From Siphonodentalium dalli (Eukaryota > Mollusca > Scaphopoda > Gadilida > Siphonodentaliidae), in the NCBI GenBank assembly GCA_032622095.1, contig CP136064.1, positions 141,933,954 through 141,997,953 on the forward strand: a DNA stretch of 64,000 nucleotides, given 5' to 3'. Position 1 is the first letter of the stretch. The number at the start of each line of letters is the position of its first letter. The translations under genes were made by a program, and so were the position numbers. Of this stretch, positions 37,686 to 51,297 are shown one piece after another. The notes below the pieces were generated by a model that was given only the letters and a program-made list of their open reading frames with translations, did no database searches and had not been told where the DNA came from.

Positions 37686-40345
37686 CTTGGCCGCCAGTGA
37701 CCATCTTTGATTTTACTGTTTGTATGACTAAATCCTTTAGCACGGGCTACAGGTCATACCTTTAGTCTGATCATCATAAAATTTGACATGGATGTTGACA
37801 ATGACATGTAGATTGGAACGAGTCATTTTGGGATCATTCGGCCAAAAACATGGCCGCCAGCAGCCGTCTTGGATTTTACTCTTTGTGTGACTAAATCCTT
37901 TAGCACAGGATACAGGTCGTACCTTTATTCTGATCATCAAAAAATTTATCATGGATGTTAACAATGACTTGTAGATGGGAACGAGTCATTTTGGGTTCAT
38001 TCGGCCAAAAAACATGGCCGCCAGCAGCCATCTTGGATTGTACTCTTTGTATGACTAAATCCTTTAGCACGGGCTACAGGTCGTACCTTTAGTCTAATCA
38101 TCATGAAATTTGTTATGTCTGTTGAAATTGGAATGTAGATGGGAACAAGTCATTTTGGAGTCATTCGGACAAAAAACATGGCCGCCAGTGACCATCTTTG
38201 ATTTTACTGTTTGTATGACTAAATCTTTTAGCACGGGCTATAGGCCATACCTTTAGTCTGATCATCATAAAATTTGACATGGATGTTGTCAATGACATGT
38301 AGATTGGAACGAGTCATTTTGGGATCATTCGGCCAAAAAACATGGCCGCCAGCAGCCGTCTTGGATTTTACTCTTTGTGTGACTAAATCCTTTAGCACAG
38401 GATACAGGTCGTACCTTTAGACTGATCATCATAAAATTTGTCATGGATGTTAACAATGACTTGTAGATGGGAACGAGTCATTTTGGGTTCATTCGGCCAA
38501 AAACCATGGCCGCCAGCAGCCATCTTGGATTTTACTGTTTGTATGACTGAATCCTTTAGCACGGACTACAGGTCGTACCTTTAGTCTGATCATCATAAAA
38601 TTTGTTATGGCTGTTGAAATTGGAATGTAGATGGGAACGAGTCATTTTGGGGTCATTCGGACAAAAAACATGGCCGCCAGTGGCCATCTTTGTTTTCAAA
38701 ATTCAATCCATTATCACGGGCCACAGGTCGCATTGTTCGTCTGATCATCATGAAATTTGTCCTGGATGTTAATATTGACATGTAGATGGGAACGAGTCAT
38801 TTTTTGTTTACTCGGGCAAAAAACATGGCCGCCAGCAGCCATCTTTGATTGTACTCTTTGTATGACTAAATCCTTTAGCACGGGCTACAGGTCGTACCTT
38901 TAGTCTGATCATCATGAAATTTGTTATGGCTGTTGAAATTGGAATGTAGATGGGAACGAGTCATTTTGGGTTCATTCGGCCAAAAACCATGGCCGCCAGC
39001 AGCCATCTTGGATTTTACTGTTTGTATGACTGAATCCTTTAGCACGGACTACAGGTCGTACCTTTAGTCTGATCATCATAAAATTTGTTATGGCTGTTGA
39101 AATTGGAATGTAGATGGGAACGAGTCATTTTGGGGTCATTCGGACAAAAAACATGGCCGCCAGTGGCCATCTTTGTTTTCAAAATTCAATCCATTAGCAC
39201 GGGCCACAGGTCGCATTGTTCGTCTGATCATCATGAAATTATTCCTGGATGTTAATATTGACATGTAGATGGGAAAGAATCATTTTGGGGTCGTTCGGCA
39301 AAAAAACATGGCCGCCAGCAGCCATCTTGGATTTTACTCTTTACATGACTAAATCATTTAGCACGGGCTACAGGTCGTACCTTTAATCTGATCATCATGA
39401 AATTGGTTATAGCTGTTGAAATTGGAATGTAGATGGGAACGAGTCATTTTGGGGTCATTCGAACAAAAAACATGGCCGCCAGTGACCATCATTGATTTTA
39501 CTATTTACATGACTAAATCCTTTAGCACGGGCTACAGGTCGTACCTTTAGTCTGATCATCATGAAATTGGTTATCGCTGTTGAAATTGGAATGTAGATGG
39601 GAACGAGTCATTTTGGGGTCATTCGGACAAAAAACATGGCCGCCAGTGGCCATCTTTGTTTTCAAAATTCAATCCATTAGCACGGGCCACAGGTCGCATT
39701 GTTCGTCTGATCATCATGAAATTATTCCTGGATGTTAATACTGACATGTAGATGGGAAAGAGTCATTTTGGGGTCGTTCGGCAAAAAAACATGGCCGCCA
39801 GCAGCCATCTTGGATTTTACTCTTTACATGACTAAATCATTTAGCACGGGCTACAGGTCGTACCTTTAATCTGATCATCATGAAATTTGTTATAGCTGTT
39901 GAAATTGGAATGTAGATGGGAACGAGTCATTTTGGGGTCATTCGAACAAAAAACATGGCCGCCAGTGACCATCTTTGATTTTACTCTTTACATGACTAAA
40001 TCGTTTAGCACGGGCTACAGGTCGTACCTTTAGTCTGATCATCATGAAATATGTTATGGCTGTTGAAATTGGAATGTAGATGGGAACGAGTCATTTTGTC
40101 TGATCATCATAAAATTTGACATGGATGTTGACAATGACATGTAGATTGGAACGAGTCATTTTGGGATCGTTCGGCCAAAAACATGGCCGCCAGCAGCCGT
40201 CTTGGATTTTACTCTTTGTGTGACTAAATCCTTTAGCACAGGATACAGGTCGTACCTTTATTCTGATCATCATAAAATTTGTCATGGATGTTAACAATGA
40301 CTTGTAGATGGGAACGAGTCATTTTGGGGTCATTCGGACAAAAAA
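37686..40345 (+). repeat. 2660-bp HOR, copy 1 of 3
   Basis: Order: D E F G H I J K I B C A B C A/D E, starting at 37686, 37849, 38013, 38177, 38341, 38505, 38669, 38824, 38988, 39152, 39307, 39471, 39635, 39790, 39954, 40182. Marks shared by all three copies are ggctataggcc in G, gcacggactac in both I units, K with an H-type end, gaaattggttat in C, and ctatttacatg in the A at 39471. A private change here is accatcattg at 39471. Confidence 0.93.
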
Positions 40346-43005
40346 CTTGGCCGCCAGTGACCATCTTTGATTTTACTGTTTGTATGACTAAATCCTTTAG
40401 CACGGGCTACAGGTCATACCTTTAGTCTGATCATCATAAAATTTGACATGGATGTTGACAATGACATGTAGATTGGAACGAGTCATTTTGGGATCATTCG
40501 GCCTAAAACATGGCCGCCAGCAGCCGTCTTGGATTTTACTCTTTGTGTGACTAAATCCTTTAGCACAGGATACAGGTCGTACCTTTATTCTGATCATCAA
40601 AAAATTTATCATGGATGTTAACAATGACTTGTAGATGGGAACGAGTCATTTTGGGTTCATTCGGCCAAAAAACATGGCCGCCAGCAGCCATCTTGGATTG
40701 TACTCTTTGTATGACTAAATCCTTTAGCACGGGCTACAGGTCGTACCTTTAGTCTAATCATCATGAAATTTGTTATGTCTGTTGAAATTGGAATGTAGAT
40801 GGGAACAAGTCATTTTGGAGTCATTCGGACAAAAAACATGGCCGCCAGTGACCATCTTTGATTTTACTGTTTGTATGACTAAATCTTTTAGCACGGGCTA
40901 TAGGCCATACCTTTAGTCTGATCATCATAAAATTTGACATGGATGTTGTCAATGACATGTAGATTGGAACGAGTCATTTTGGGATCATTCGGCCAAAAAA
41001 CATGGCCGCCAGCAGCCGTCTTGGATTTTACTCTTTGTGTGACTAAATCCTTTAGCACAGGATACAGGTCGTACCTTTAGACTGATCATCATAAAATTTG
41101 TCATGGATGTTAACAATGACTTGTAGATGGGAACGAGTCATTTTGGGTTCATTCGGCCAAAAACCATGGCCGCCAGCAGCCATCTTGGATTTTACTGTTT
41201 GTATGACTGAATCCTTTAGCACGGACTACAGGTCGTACCTTTAGTCTGATCATCATAAAATTTGTTATGGCTGTTGAAATTGGAATGTAGATGGGAACGA
41301 GTCATTTTGGGGTCATTCGGACAAAAAACATGGCCGCCAGTGGCCATCTTTGTTTTCAAAATTCAATCCATTATCACGGGCCACAGGTCGCATTGTTCGT
41401 CTGATCATCATGAAATTTGTCCTGGATGTTAATATTGACATGTAGATGGGAACGAGTCATTTTTTGTTTACTCGGGCAAAAAACATGGCCGCCAGCAGCC
41501 ATCTTTGATTGTACTCTTTGTATGACTAAATCCTTTAGCACGGGCTACAGGTCGTACCTTTAGTCTGATCATCATGAAATTTGTTATGGCTGTTGAAATT
41601 GGAATGTAGATGGGAACGAGTCATTTTGGGTTCATTCGGCCAAAAACCATGGCCGCCAGCAGCCATCTTGGATTTTACTGTTTGTATGACTGAATCCTTT
41701 AGCACGGACTACAGGTCGTACCTTTAGTCTGATCATCATAAAATTTGTTATGGCTGTTGAAATTGGAATGTAGATGGGAACGAGTCATTTTGGGGTCATT
41801 CGGACAAAAAACATGGCCGCCAGTGGCCATCTTTGTTTTCAAAATTCAATCCATTAGCACGGGCCACAGGTAGCATTGTTCGTCTGATCATCATGAAATT
41901 ATTCCTGGATGTTAATATTGACATGTAGATGGGAAAGAATCATTTTGGGGTCGTTCGGCAAAAAAACATGGCCGCCAGCAGCCATCTTGGATTTTACTCT
42001 TTACATGACTAAATCATTTAGCACGGGCTACAGGTCGTACCTTTAATCTGATCATCATGAAATTGGTTATAGCTGTTGAAATTGGAATGGAGATGGGAAC
42101 GAGTCATTTTGGGGTCATTCGAACAAAAAACATGGCCGCCAGTGACCATCTTTGATTTTACTATTTACATGACTAAATCCTTTAGCACGGGCTACAGGTC
42201 GTACCTTTAGTCTGATCATCATGAAATTGGTTATCGCTGTTGAAATTGGAATGTAGATGGGAACGAGTCATTTTGGGGTCATTCGGACAAAAAACATGGC
42301 CGCCAGTGGCCATCTTTGTTTTCAAAATTCAATCCATTAGCACGGGCCACAGGTCGCATTGTTCGTCTGATCATCATGAAATTATTCCTGGATGTTAATA
42401 CTGACATGTAGATGGGAAAGAGTCATTTTGGGGTCGTTCGGCAAAAAAACATGGCCGCCAGCAGCCATCTTGGATTTTACTCTTTACATGACTAAATCAT
42501 TTAGCACGGGCTACAGGTCGTACCTTTAATCTGATCATCATGAAATTTGTTATAGCTGTTGAAATTGGAATGTAGATGGGAACGAGTCATTTTGGGGTCA
42601 TTCGAACAAAAAACATGGCCGCCAGTGACCATCTTTGATTTTACTCTTTACATGACTAAATCGTTTAGCACGGGCTACAGGTCGTACCTTTAGTCTGATC
42701 ATCATGAAATATGTTATGGCTGTTGAAATTGGAATGTAGATGGGAACGAGTCATTTTGTCTGATCATCATAAAATTTGACATGGATGTTGACAATGACAT
42801 GTAGATTGGAACGAGTCATTTTGGGATCGTTCGGCCAAAAACATGGCCGCCAGCAGCCGTCTTGGATTTTACTCTTTGTGTGACTAAATCCTTTAGCACA
42901 GGATACAGGTCGTACCTTTATTCTGATCATCATAAAATTTGTCATGGATGTTAACAATGACTTGTAGATGGGAACGAGTCATTTTGGGGTCATTCGGACA
43001 AAAAA
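40346..43005 (+). repeat. 2660-bp HOR, copy 2 of 3
   Basis: Unit starts lie exactly 2660 bp after those of copy 1 (40346, 40509, 40673, 40837, 41001, 41165, 41329, 41484, 41648, 41812, 41967, 42131, 42295, 42450, 42614, 42842). By eye I see only a few private substitutions: ggcctaaaac in D, ggtagcattg in B, gaatggagatg in C. Confidence 0.93.
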
Positions 43006-45665
43006 CTTGGCCGTCAGTGACCATCTTTGATTTTACTGTTTGTATGACTAAATCCTTTAGCACGGGCTACAGGTCATACCTTTAGTCTGATCATCATAAA
43101 ATTTGACATGGATGTTGACAATGACATGTAGATTGGAACGAGTCATTTTGGGATCATTCGGCCAAAAACATGGCCGCCAGCAGCCGTCTTGGATTTTACT
43201 CTTTGTGTGACTAAATCCTTTAGCACAGGATACAGGTCGTACCTTTATTCTGATCATCAAAAAATTTATCATGGATGTTAACAATGACTTGTAGATGGGA
43301 ACGAGTCATTTTGGGTTCATTCGGCCAAAAAACATGGCCGCCAGCAGCCATCTTGGATTGTACTCTTTGTATGACTAAATCCTTTAGCACGGGCTACAGG
43401 TCGTACCTTTAGTCTAATCATCATGAAATTTGTTATGTCTGTTGAAATTGGAATGTAGATGGGAACAAGTCATTTTGGAGTCATTCGGACAAAAAACATG
43501 GCCGCCAGTGACCATCTTTGATTTTACTGTTTGTATGACTAAATCTTTTAGCACGGGCTATAGGCCATACCTTTAGTCTGATCATCATAAAATTTGACAT
43601 GGATGTTATCAATGACATGTAGATTGGAACGAGTCATTTTGGGATCATTCGGCCAAAAAACATGGCCGCCAGCAGCCGTCTTGGATTTTACTCTTTGTGT
43701 GACTAAATCCTTTAGCACAGGATACAGGTCGTACCTTTAGACTGATCATCATAAAATTTGTCATGGATGTTAACAATGACTTGTAGATGGGAACGAGTCA
43801 TTTTGGGTTCATTCGGCCAAAAACCATGGCCGCCAGCAGCCATCTTGGATTTTACTGTTTGTATGACTGAATCCTTTAGCACGGACTACAGGTCGTACCT
43901 TTAGTCTGATCATCATAAAATTTGTTATGGCTGTTGAAATTGGAATGTAGATGGGAACGAGTCATTTTGGGGTCATTCGGACAAAAAACATGGCCGCCAG
44001 TGGCCATCTTTGTTTTCAAAATTCAATCCATTATCACGGGCCACAGGTCGCATTGTTCGTCTGATCATCATGAAATTTGTCCTGGATGTTAATATTGACA
44101 TGTAGATGGGAACGAGTCATTTTTTGTTTACTCGGGCAAAAAACATGGCCGCCAGCAGCCATCTTTGATTGTACTCTTTGTATGACTAAATCCTTTAGCA
44201 CGGGCTACAGGTCGTACCTTTAGTCTGATCATCATGAAATTTGTTATGGCTGTTGAAATTGGAATGTAGATGGGAACGAGTCATTTTGGGTTCATTCGGC
44301 CAAAAACCATGGCCGCCAGCAGCCATCTTGGATTTTACTGTTTGTATGACTGAATCCTTTAGCACGGACTACAGGTCGTACCTTTAGTCTGATCATCATA
44401 AAATTTGTTATGGCTGTTGAAATTGGAATGTAGATGGGAACGAGTCATTTTGGGGTCATTCGGACAAAAAACATGGCCGCCAGTGGCCATCTTTGTTTTC
44501 AAAATTCAATCCATTAGCACGGGCCACAGGTCGCATTGTTCGTCTGATCATCATGAAATTATTCCTGGATGTTAATATTGACATGTAGATGGGAAAGAAT
44601 CATTTTGGGGTCGTTCGGCAAAAAAACATGGCCGCCAGCAGCCATCTTGGATTTTACTCTTTACATGACTAAATCATTTAGCACGGGCTACAGGTCGTAC
44701 CTTTAATCTGATCATCATGAAATTGGTTATAGCTGTTGAAATTGGAATGTAGATGGGAACGAGTCATTTTGGGGTCATTCGAACAAAAAACATGGCCGCC
44801 AGTGACCATCTTTGATTTTACTATTTACATGACTAAATCCTTTAGCACGGGCTACAGGTCGTACCTTTAGTCTGATCATCATGAAATTTGTTATCGCTGT
44901 TGAAATTGGAATGTAGATGGGAACGAGTCATTTTGGGGTCATTCGGACAAAAAACATGGCCGCCAGTGGCCATCTTTGTTTTCAAAATTCAATCCATTAG
45001 CACGGGCCACAGGTCGCATTGTTCGTCTGATCATCATGAAATTATTCCTGGATGTTAATACTGACATGTAGATGGGAAAGAGTCATTTTGGGGTCGTTCG
45101 GCAAAAAAACATGGCCGCCAGCAGCCATCTTGGATTTTACTCTTTACATGACTAAATCATTTAGCACGGGCTACAGGTCGTACCTTTAATCTGATCATCA
45201 TGAAATTTGTTATAGCTGTTGAAATTGGAATGTAGATGGGAACGAGTCATTTTGGGGTCATTCGAACAAAAAACATGGCCGCCAGTGACCATCTTTGATT
45301 TTACTCTTTACATGACTAAATCGTTTAGCACGGGCTACAGGTCGTACCTTTAGTCTGATCATCATGAAATTTGTTATGGCTGTTGAAATTGGAATGTAGA
45401 TGGGAACGAGTCATTTTGTCTGATCATCATAAAATTTGACATGGATGTTGACAATGACATGTAGATTGGAACGAGTCATTTTGGGATCGTTCGGCCAAAA
45501 ACATGGCCGCCAGCAGCCGTCTTGGATTTTACTCTTTGTGTGACTAAATCCTTTAGCACAGGATACAGGTCGTACCTTTATTCTGATCATCAAAAAATTT
45601 ATCATGGATGTTAACAATGACTTGTAGATGGGAACGAGTCATTTTGGGTTCATTCGGCCAAAAAA
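43006..45665 (+). repeat. 2660-bp HOR, copy 3 of 3, with recombinant exit
   Basis: Unit starts: 43006, 43169, 43333, 43497, 43661, 43825, 43989, 44144, 44308, 44472, 44627, 44791, 44955, 45110, 45274, 45502. Private changes include ggccgtcag in D and gttatcaatg in G. The last E (45502) differs in kind: it carries tcaaaaaatttatc, the mark of the E that follows D, not of the E that follows the chimera, and it continues into F. A D-E pair has been removed at this point. Confidence 0.92.
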
Positions 45666-46640
45666 CATGGCCGCCAGCAGCCATCTTGGATTGTACTCTT
45701 TGTATGACTAAATCCTTTAGCACGGGCTACAGGTCGTACCTTTAGTCTAATCATCATGAAATTTGTTATGTCTGTTGAAATTGGAATGTAGATGGGAACA
45801 AGTCATTTTGGGGTCATTCAGACAAAAAACATGGCCGCCAGTGACCATCTTTGATTTTACTGTTTGTATGACTAAATCTTTTAGCACGGGCTACAGGTCA
45901 TACCTTTAGTCTGATCATCATAAAATTTGACATGGATGTTGACAATGACATGTAGATTGGAACGAGTCATTTTGGGATCATTCGGCCAAAAAACATGGCC
46001 GCCAGCAGCCGTCTTGGATTTTACTCTTTGTGTGACTAAATCCTTTAGCACAGGATACAGGTCGTACCTTTAGACTGATCATCATAAAATTTGTCATGGA
46101 TGTTAACAATGACTTGTAGATGGGAACGAGTCATTTTGGGTTCATTCGGCCAAAAACCATGGCCGCCAGCAGCCATCTTGGATTTTACTGTTTGTATGAC
46201 TGAATCCTTTAGCACGGGCTACAGGTCGTACCTTTAGTCTGATCATCATAAAATTTGTTATGGCTGTTGAAATTGGAATGTAGATGGGAACGAGTCATTT
46301 TGGGGTCATTCGGACAAAAAACATGGCCGCCAGTGGCCATCTTTGTTTTCAAAATTCAATCCATTATCACGGGCCACAGGTCGCATTGTTCGTCTGATCA
46401 TCATGAAATTTGTCCTAGATGTTAATATTGACATGTAGATGGGAACGAGTCATTTTTTGTTTACTCGGGCAAAAAACATGGCCGCCAGCAGCCATCTTGG
46501 ATTTTACTCTTTACATGACTAAATCATTTAGCACGGGCTACAGGTCGTACCTTTAATCTGATCATCATGAAATTTGTTATAGCTGTTGAAATTGGAATGT
46601 AGATGGGAACGAGTCATTTTGGGGTCATTCGAACAAAAAA
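45666..46640 (+). repeat. HOR fragment: F G H I J C
   Basis: Unit starts: 45666, 45830, 45994, 46158, 46322, 46477. J keeps its own end (tttgtttactcgggc) and is followed directly by C, the only such junction in the window; K and B are missing. G at 45830 has the D-like gttgacaatg. Confidence 0.87.
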
Positions 46641-48161
46641 CATGGCCGCCAGTGACCATCTTTGATTTTACTCTTTACATGACTAAATCGTTTAGCACGG
46701 TCTACAGGTCGTACCTTTAGTCTGATCATCATGAAATTTGTTATGGCTGTTGAAATTGGAATGTAGATGGGAACGAGTCATTTGTCTGATCATCATAAAA
46801 TTTGACATGGATGTTGACAATGACATGTAGATTGGAACGAGTCATTTTGGGATCGTTCGGCCAAAAACATGGCCGCCAGCAGCCGTCTTGGATTTTACTC
46901 TTTGTGTGACTAAATCCTTTAGCACAGGATACAGGTCGTACCTTTATTCTGATCATCATAAAATTTGTCATGGATGTTAACAATGACTTGTAGATGGGAA
47001 CGAGTCATTTTGAGTTCATTCGGCCAAAAAACATGGCCGCCAGCAGCCATCTTGGATTGTACTCTTTGTATGACTAAATCCTTTAGCACGGGCTACAGGT
47101 CGTACCTTTAGTCTAATCATCATGAAATTTGTTATGTCTGTTGAAATTGGAATGTAGATGGGAACGAGTCATTTTGGGGTCATTCGGACAAAAAACATGG
47201 CCGCCAGTGACCATCTTTGATTTTACTCTTTACATGACTAAATCCTTTAGCACGGGCTACAGGTCGTACCTTTAGTCTGATCATCATGAAATTTGTTATG
47301 GCTGTTGAAATTGGAATGTAGATGGGAACGATTCATTTTGGGGTCATTCGGACAAAAAACATGGCCGCCAGTGGCCATCTTTGTTTTCAAAATTCAATCC
47401 ATTAGCACGGGCCACAGGTCGCATTGTTCGTCTGATCATCATGAAATTATTCCTGGATGTTAATATTGACATGTAGATGGGAAAGAATCATTTTGGGGTC
47501 GTTCGGCAAAAAAACATGGTCGCCAGCAGCCATCTTGTATTTTACTCTTTACATGACTAAATCATTTAGCACGGGCTACAGGTCGTACCTTTAATCTGAT
47601 CATCATGAAATTGGTTATAGCTGTTGAAATTGGAATGTAGATGGGAACGAGTCATTTTGGGGTCATTCGAACAAAAAACATGGCCGCCAGTGACCATCTT
47701 TGATTTTACTCTTTACATGACTAAATCCTTTAGCACGGGCTACAGGTCGTACCTTTACTCTGATCATCATGAAATTTGTTATCGCTGTTGAAATTGGAAT
47801 GTAGATGGGAACGAGTCATTTTGGGGTCATTCGGACAAAAAACATGGCCGCCAGTGGCCATCTTTGTTTTCAAAATTCAATCCATTAGCACGGGCCACAG
47901 GTCGCATTGTTCGTCTGATCATCATGAAATTATTCCTGGATGTTAATACTGACATGTAGATGGGAAAGAGTCATTTTGGGGTCGTTCGGCAAAAAAACAT
48001 GGCCGCCAGCAGCCATCTTGGATTTTACTCTTTACATGACTAAATCATTTAGCACGGGCTACAGGTCGTACCTTTAATCTGATCATCATGAAATTTGTTA
48101 TAGCTGTTGAAATTGGAATGTAGATGGGAACGAGTCATTTTGGGGTCATTCGAACAAAAAA
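46641..48161 (+). repeat. HOR block of 1521 bp: A/D E F A B C A B C
   Basis: Unit starts: 46641, 46868, 47032, 47196, 47360, 47515, 47679, 47843, 47998. The chimera is 227 bp because the join reads gtcatttgtctg with one T fewer. G to K are all missing. The C at 47515 begins catggtcgcc. Confidence 0.88.
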
Positions 48162-51100
48162 CATGGCCGCCAGTGACCATCTTTGATTTTACTCTTTACA
48201 TGACTAAATCGTTTAGCACGGTCTACAGGTCGTACCTTTAGTCTGATCATCATGAAATTTGTTATGGCTGTTGAAATTGGAATGTAGATGGGAACGAGTC
48301 ATTTTGTCTGATCATCATAAAATTTGACATGGATGTTGACAATGACATGTAGATTGGAACGAGTCATTTTGGGATCGTTCGACCAAAAACATGGCCGCCA
48401 GCAGCCGTCTTGGATTTTACTCTTTGTGTGACTAAATCCTTTAGCACAGGATACAGGTCGTACCTTTATTCTGATCATCATAAAATTTGTCATGGATGTT
48501 AACAATGACTTGTAGATGGGAACGAGTCATTTTGAGTTCATTCGGCCAAAAAACATGGCCGCCAGCAGCCATCTTGGATTGTACTCTTTGTATGACTAAA
48601 TCCTTTAGCACGGGCTACAGGTCGTACCTTTAGTCTAATCATCATGAAATTTGTTATGTCTGTTGAAATTGGAATGTAGATGGGAACGAGTCATTTTGGG
48701 GTCATTCGGACAAAAAACATGGCCGCCAGTGACCATCTTTGATTTTACTGTTTGTATGACTAAATCTTTTAGCACGGGCTACAGGTCATACCTTTAGTCT
48801 GATCATCATAAAATTTGACATGGATGTTGTCAATGACATGTAGATTGGAACGAGTCATTTTAGGATCATTCGGCCAAAAAACATGGCCGCCAGCAGCCGT
48901 CTTGGATTTTACTCTTTGTGTGACTAAATCCTTTAGCACAGGATACAGGTCGTACCTTTAGTCTGATCATCATAAAATTTGTCATGGATGTTAACAATGA
49001 ATCGTAGATGGGAACGAGTCATTTTGGGTTCATTCGGCCAAAAACCTTGGCCGCCAGCAGCCATCTTGGATTTTACTGTTTGTATGACTGAATCCTTTAG
49101 CACGGGCTACAGGTCGTACCTTTAGTCTGATCATCATAAAATTTGTTATGGCTGTTGAAATTGGAATGTAGATGGGAACGAGTCATTTTGGGGTCATTCG
49201 GACAAAAAACATGGCCGCCAGTGGCCATCTTTGTTTTCAAAATTCAATCCATTATCACGGGCCACAGGTCGCATTATTCGTCTGATCATCATGAAATTTG
49301 TCCTGGATGTTAATATTGACATGTAGATGGGAACGAGTCATTTTTGGTTTACTCGGGCAAAAAACATGGCCGCCAGCAGCCATCTTTGATTGTACTCTTT
49401 GTATGACTAAATCCTTTAGCACGGGCAACAGGTCGTACCTTTAGTCTGATCATCATGAAATTTGTTATGGCTGTTGAAATTGGAATGTAGATGGAAACGA
49501 GTCATTTTGGGGTCATTCGGACAAAAAACATGACCGCCAGTGGCCATCTTTGTTTTCAAAATTCAATCCATTAGCACGGGCCACAGGTCGCATTGTTCGT
49601 CTGATCATCATGAAATTATTCCTGGATGTTAATATTGACATGTAGATGGGAAAGAGTCATTTTGGGGTCGTTCGGCAAAAAAACATGGCCGCCAGCAGCC
49701 ATCTTGGATTTTACTCTTTACATGACTAAATCAATTAGCACGGGCTACAGGTCGTACCTTTAATCTGATCATCATGAAATTTGTTATAGCTGTTGAAATT
49801 GGAATGTAGATGGGAACGAGTCATTTTGGGGTCATTCGAACAAAAAACATGGCCGCCAGTGACCATCTTTGATTTTACTCTTTACATGACTAAATCGTTT
49901 AGCACGGGCTACAGGTCGTACCTTTAGTCTGATCATCATGAAATTTGTTATCGCTGTTGAAATTGGAATGTAGATGGGAACGAGTCATTTTGGGGTCATT
50001 CGGACAAAAAACATGGCCGCCAGTGGCCATCTTTGTTTTCAAAATTCAATCCATTAGCACGGGCCACAGGTCGCATTGTTCGTCTGATCATCATGAAATT
50101 ATTCCTGGATGTTAATACTGACATGTAGATGGGAAAGAGTCATTTTGGGGTCGTTCGGCAAAAAAAAATGGCCGCCAGCAGCCATCTTGGATTTTACTCT
50201 TTACATGACTAAATCATTTAGCACGGGCTACAGGTCGTACCTTTAATCTGATCATCATGAAATTTGTTATAGCTGTTGAAATTGGAATGTAGATGGGAAC
50301 GAGTCATTTTGGGGTCATTCGAACAAAAAACATGGCCGCCAGTGACCATCTTTGATTTTACTCTTTACATGACTAAATCGTTTAGCACGGGCTACAGGTC
50401 GTACCTTTAGTCTGATCATCATGAAATTTGTTATGGCTGTTGAAATTGGAATGTAGATGGGAACGATTCATTTTGGGGTCATTCGGACAAAAAACATGGC
50501 CGCCAGTGGCCATCTTTGTTTTCAAAATTCAATCCATTAGCACGGGCCACAGGTCGCATTGTTCGTCTGATCATCATGAAATTATTCCTGGATGTTAATA
50601 TTGACATGTAGATGTGAAAGAATCATTTTGGGGTCGTTCGGCAAAAAAACATGGCCGCCAGCAGCCATCTTGGATTTTACTCTTTACATGACTAAATCAT
50701 TTAGCACGGGCTACAGGTCGTACCTTTAATCTGATCATCATGAAATTGGTTATAGCTGTTGAAATTGGAATGTAGATGGGAACGAGTCATTTTGGGGTCA
50801 TTCGAACAAAAAACATGGCCGCCAGTGACCATCTTTGATTTTACTCTTTACATGACTAAATCCTTTAGCACGGGCTACAGGTCGTACCTTTACTCTGATC
50901 ATCATGAAATTTGTTATCGCTGTTGAAATTGGAATGTAGATGGGAACGAGTCATTTTGGGGTCATTCGGAAAAAAAACATGGCCGCCAGTGGCCATCTTT
51001 GTTTTCAAAATTCAATCCATTAGCACGGGCCACAGGTCGCATTGTTCGTCTGATCATCATGAAATTATTCCTGGATGTTAATACTGACATGTAGATGGGA

Positions 51101-51297
51101 AAGAGTCATTTTGGGGTCGTTCGGCAAAAAAAACATGGCCGCCAGCAGCCATCTTGGATTTTACTCTTTACATGACTAAATCATTTAGCACGGGCTACAG
51201 GTCGTACCTTTAATCTGATCATCATGAAATTTGTTATAGCTGTTGAAATTGGAATGTAGATGGGAACGAGTCATTTTGGGGTCATTCGAACAAAAAA
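48162..51297 (+). repeat. HOR block of 3136 bp: A/D E F G H I J K and four B-C trimers
   Basis: Unit starts: 48162, 48390, 48554, 48718, 48882, 49046, 49210, 49365, 49529, 49684, 49848, 50012, 50167, 50331, 50495, 50650, 50814, 50978, 51134. Four B-C pairs separated by A give the longest trimer run in the right half, with a B-to-B period of 483 bp. The trimers from 50331 on repeat those at 47196 (gattcattttgg, gaaagaatc, ctttactctg). Confidence 0.88.
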
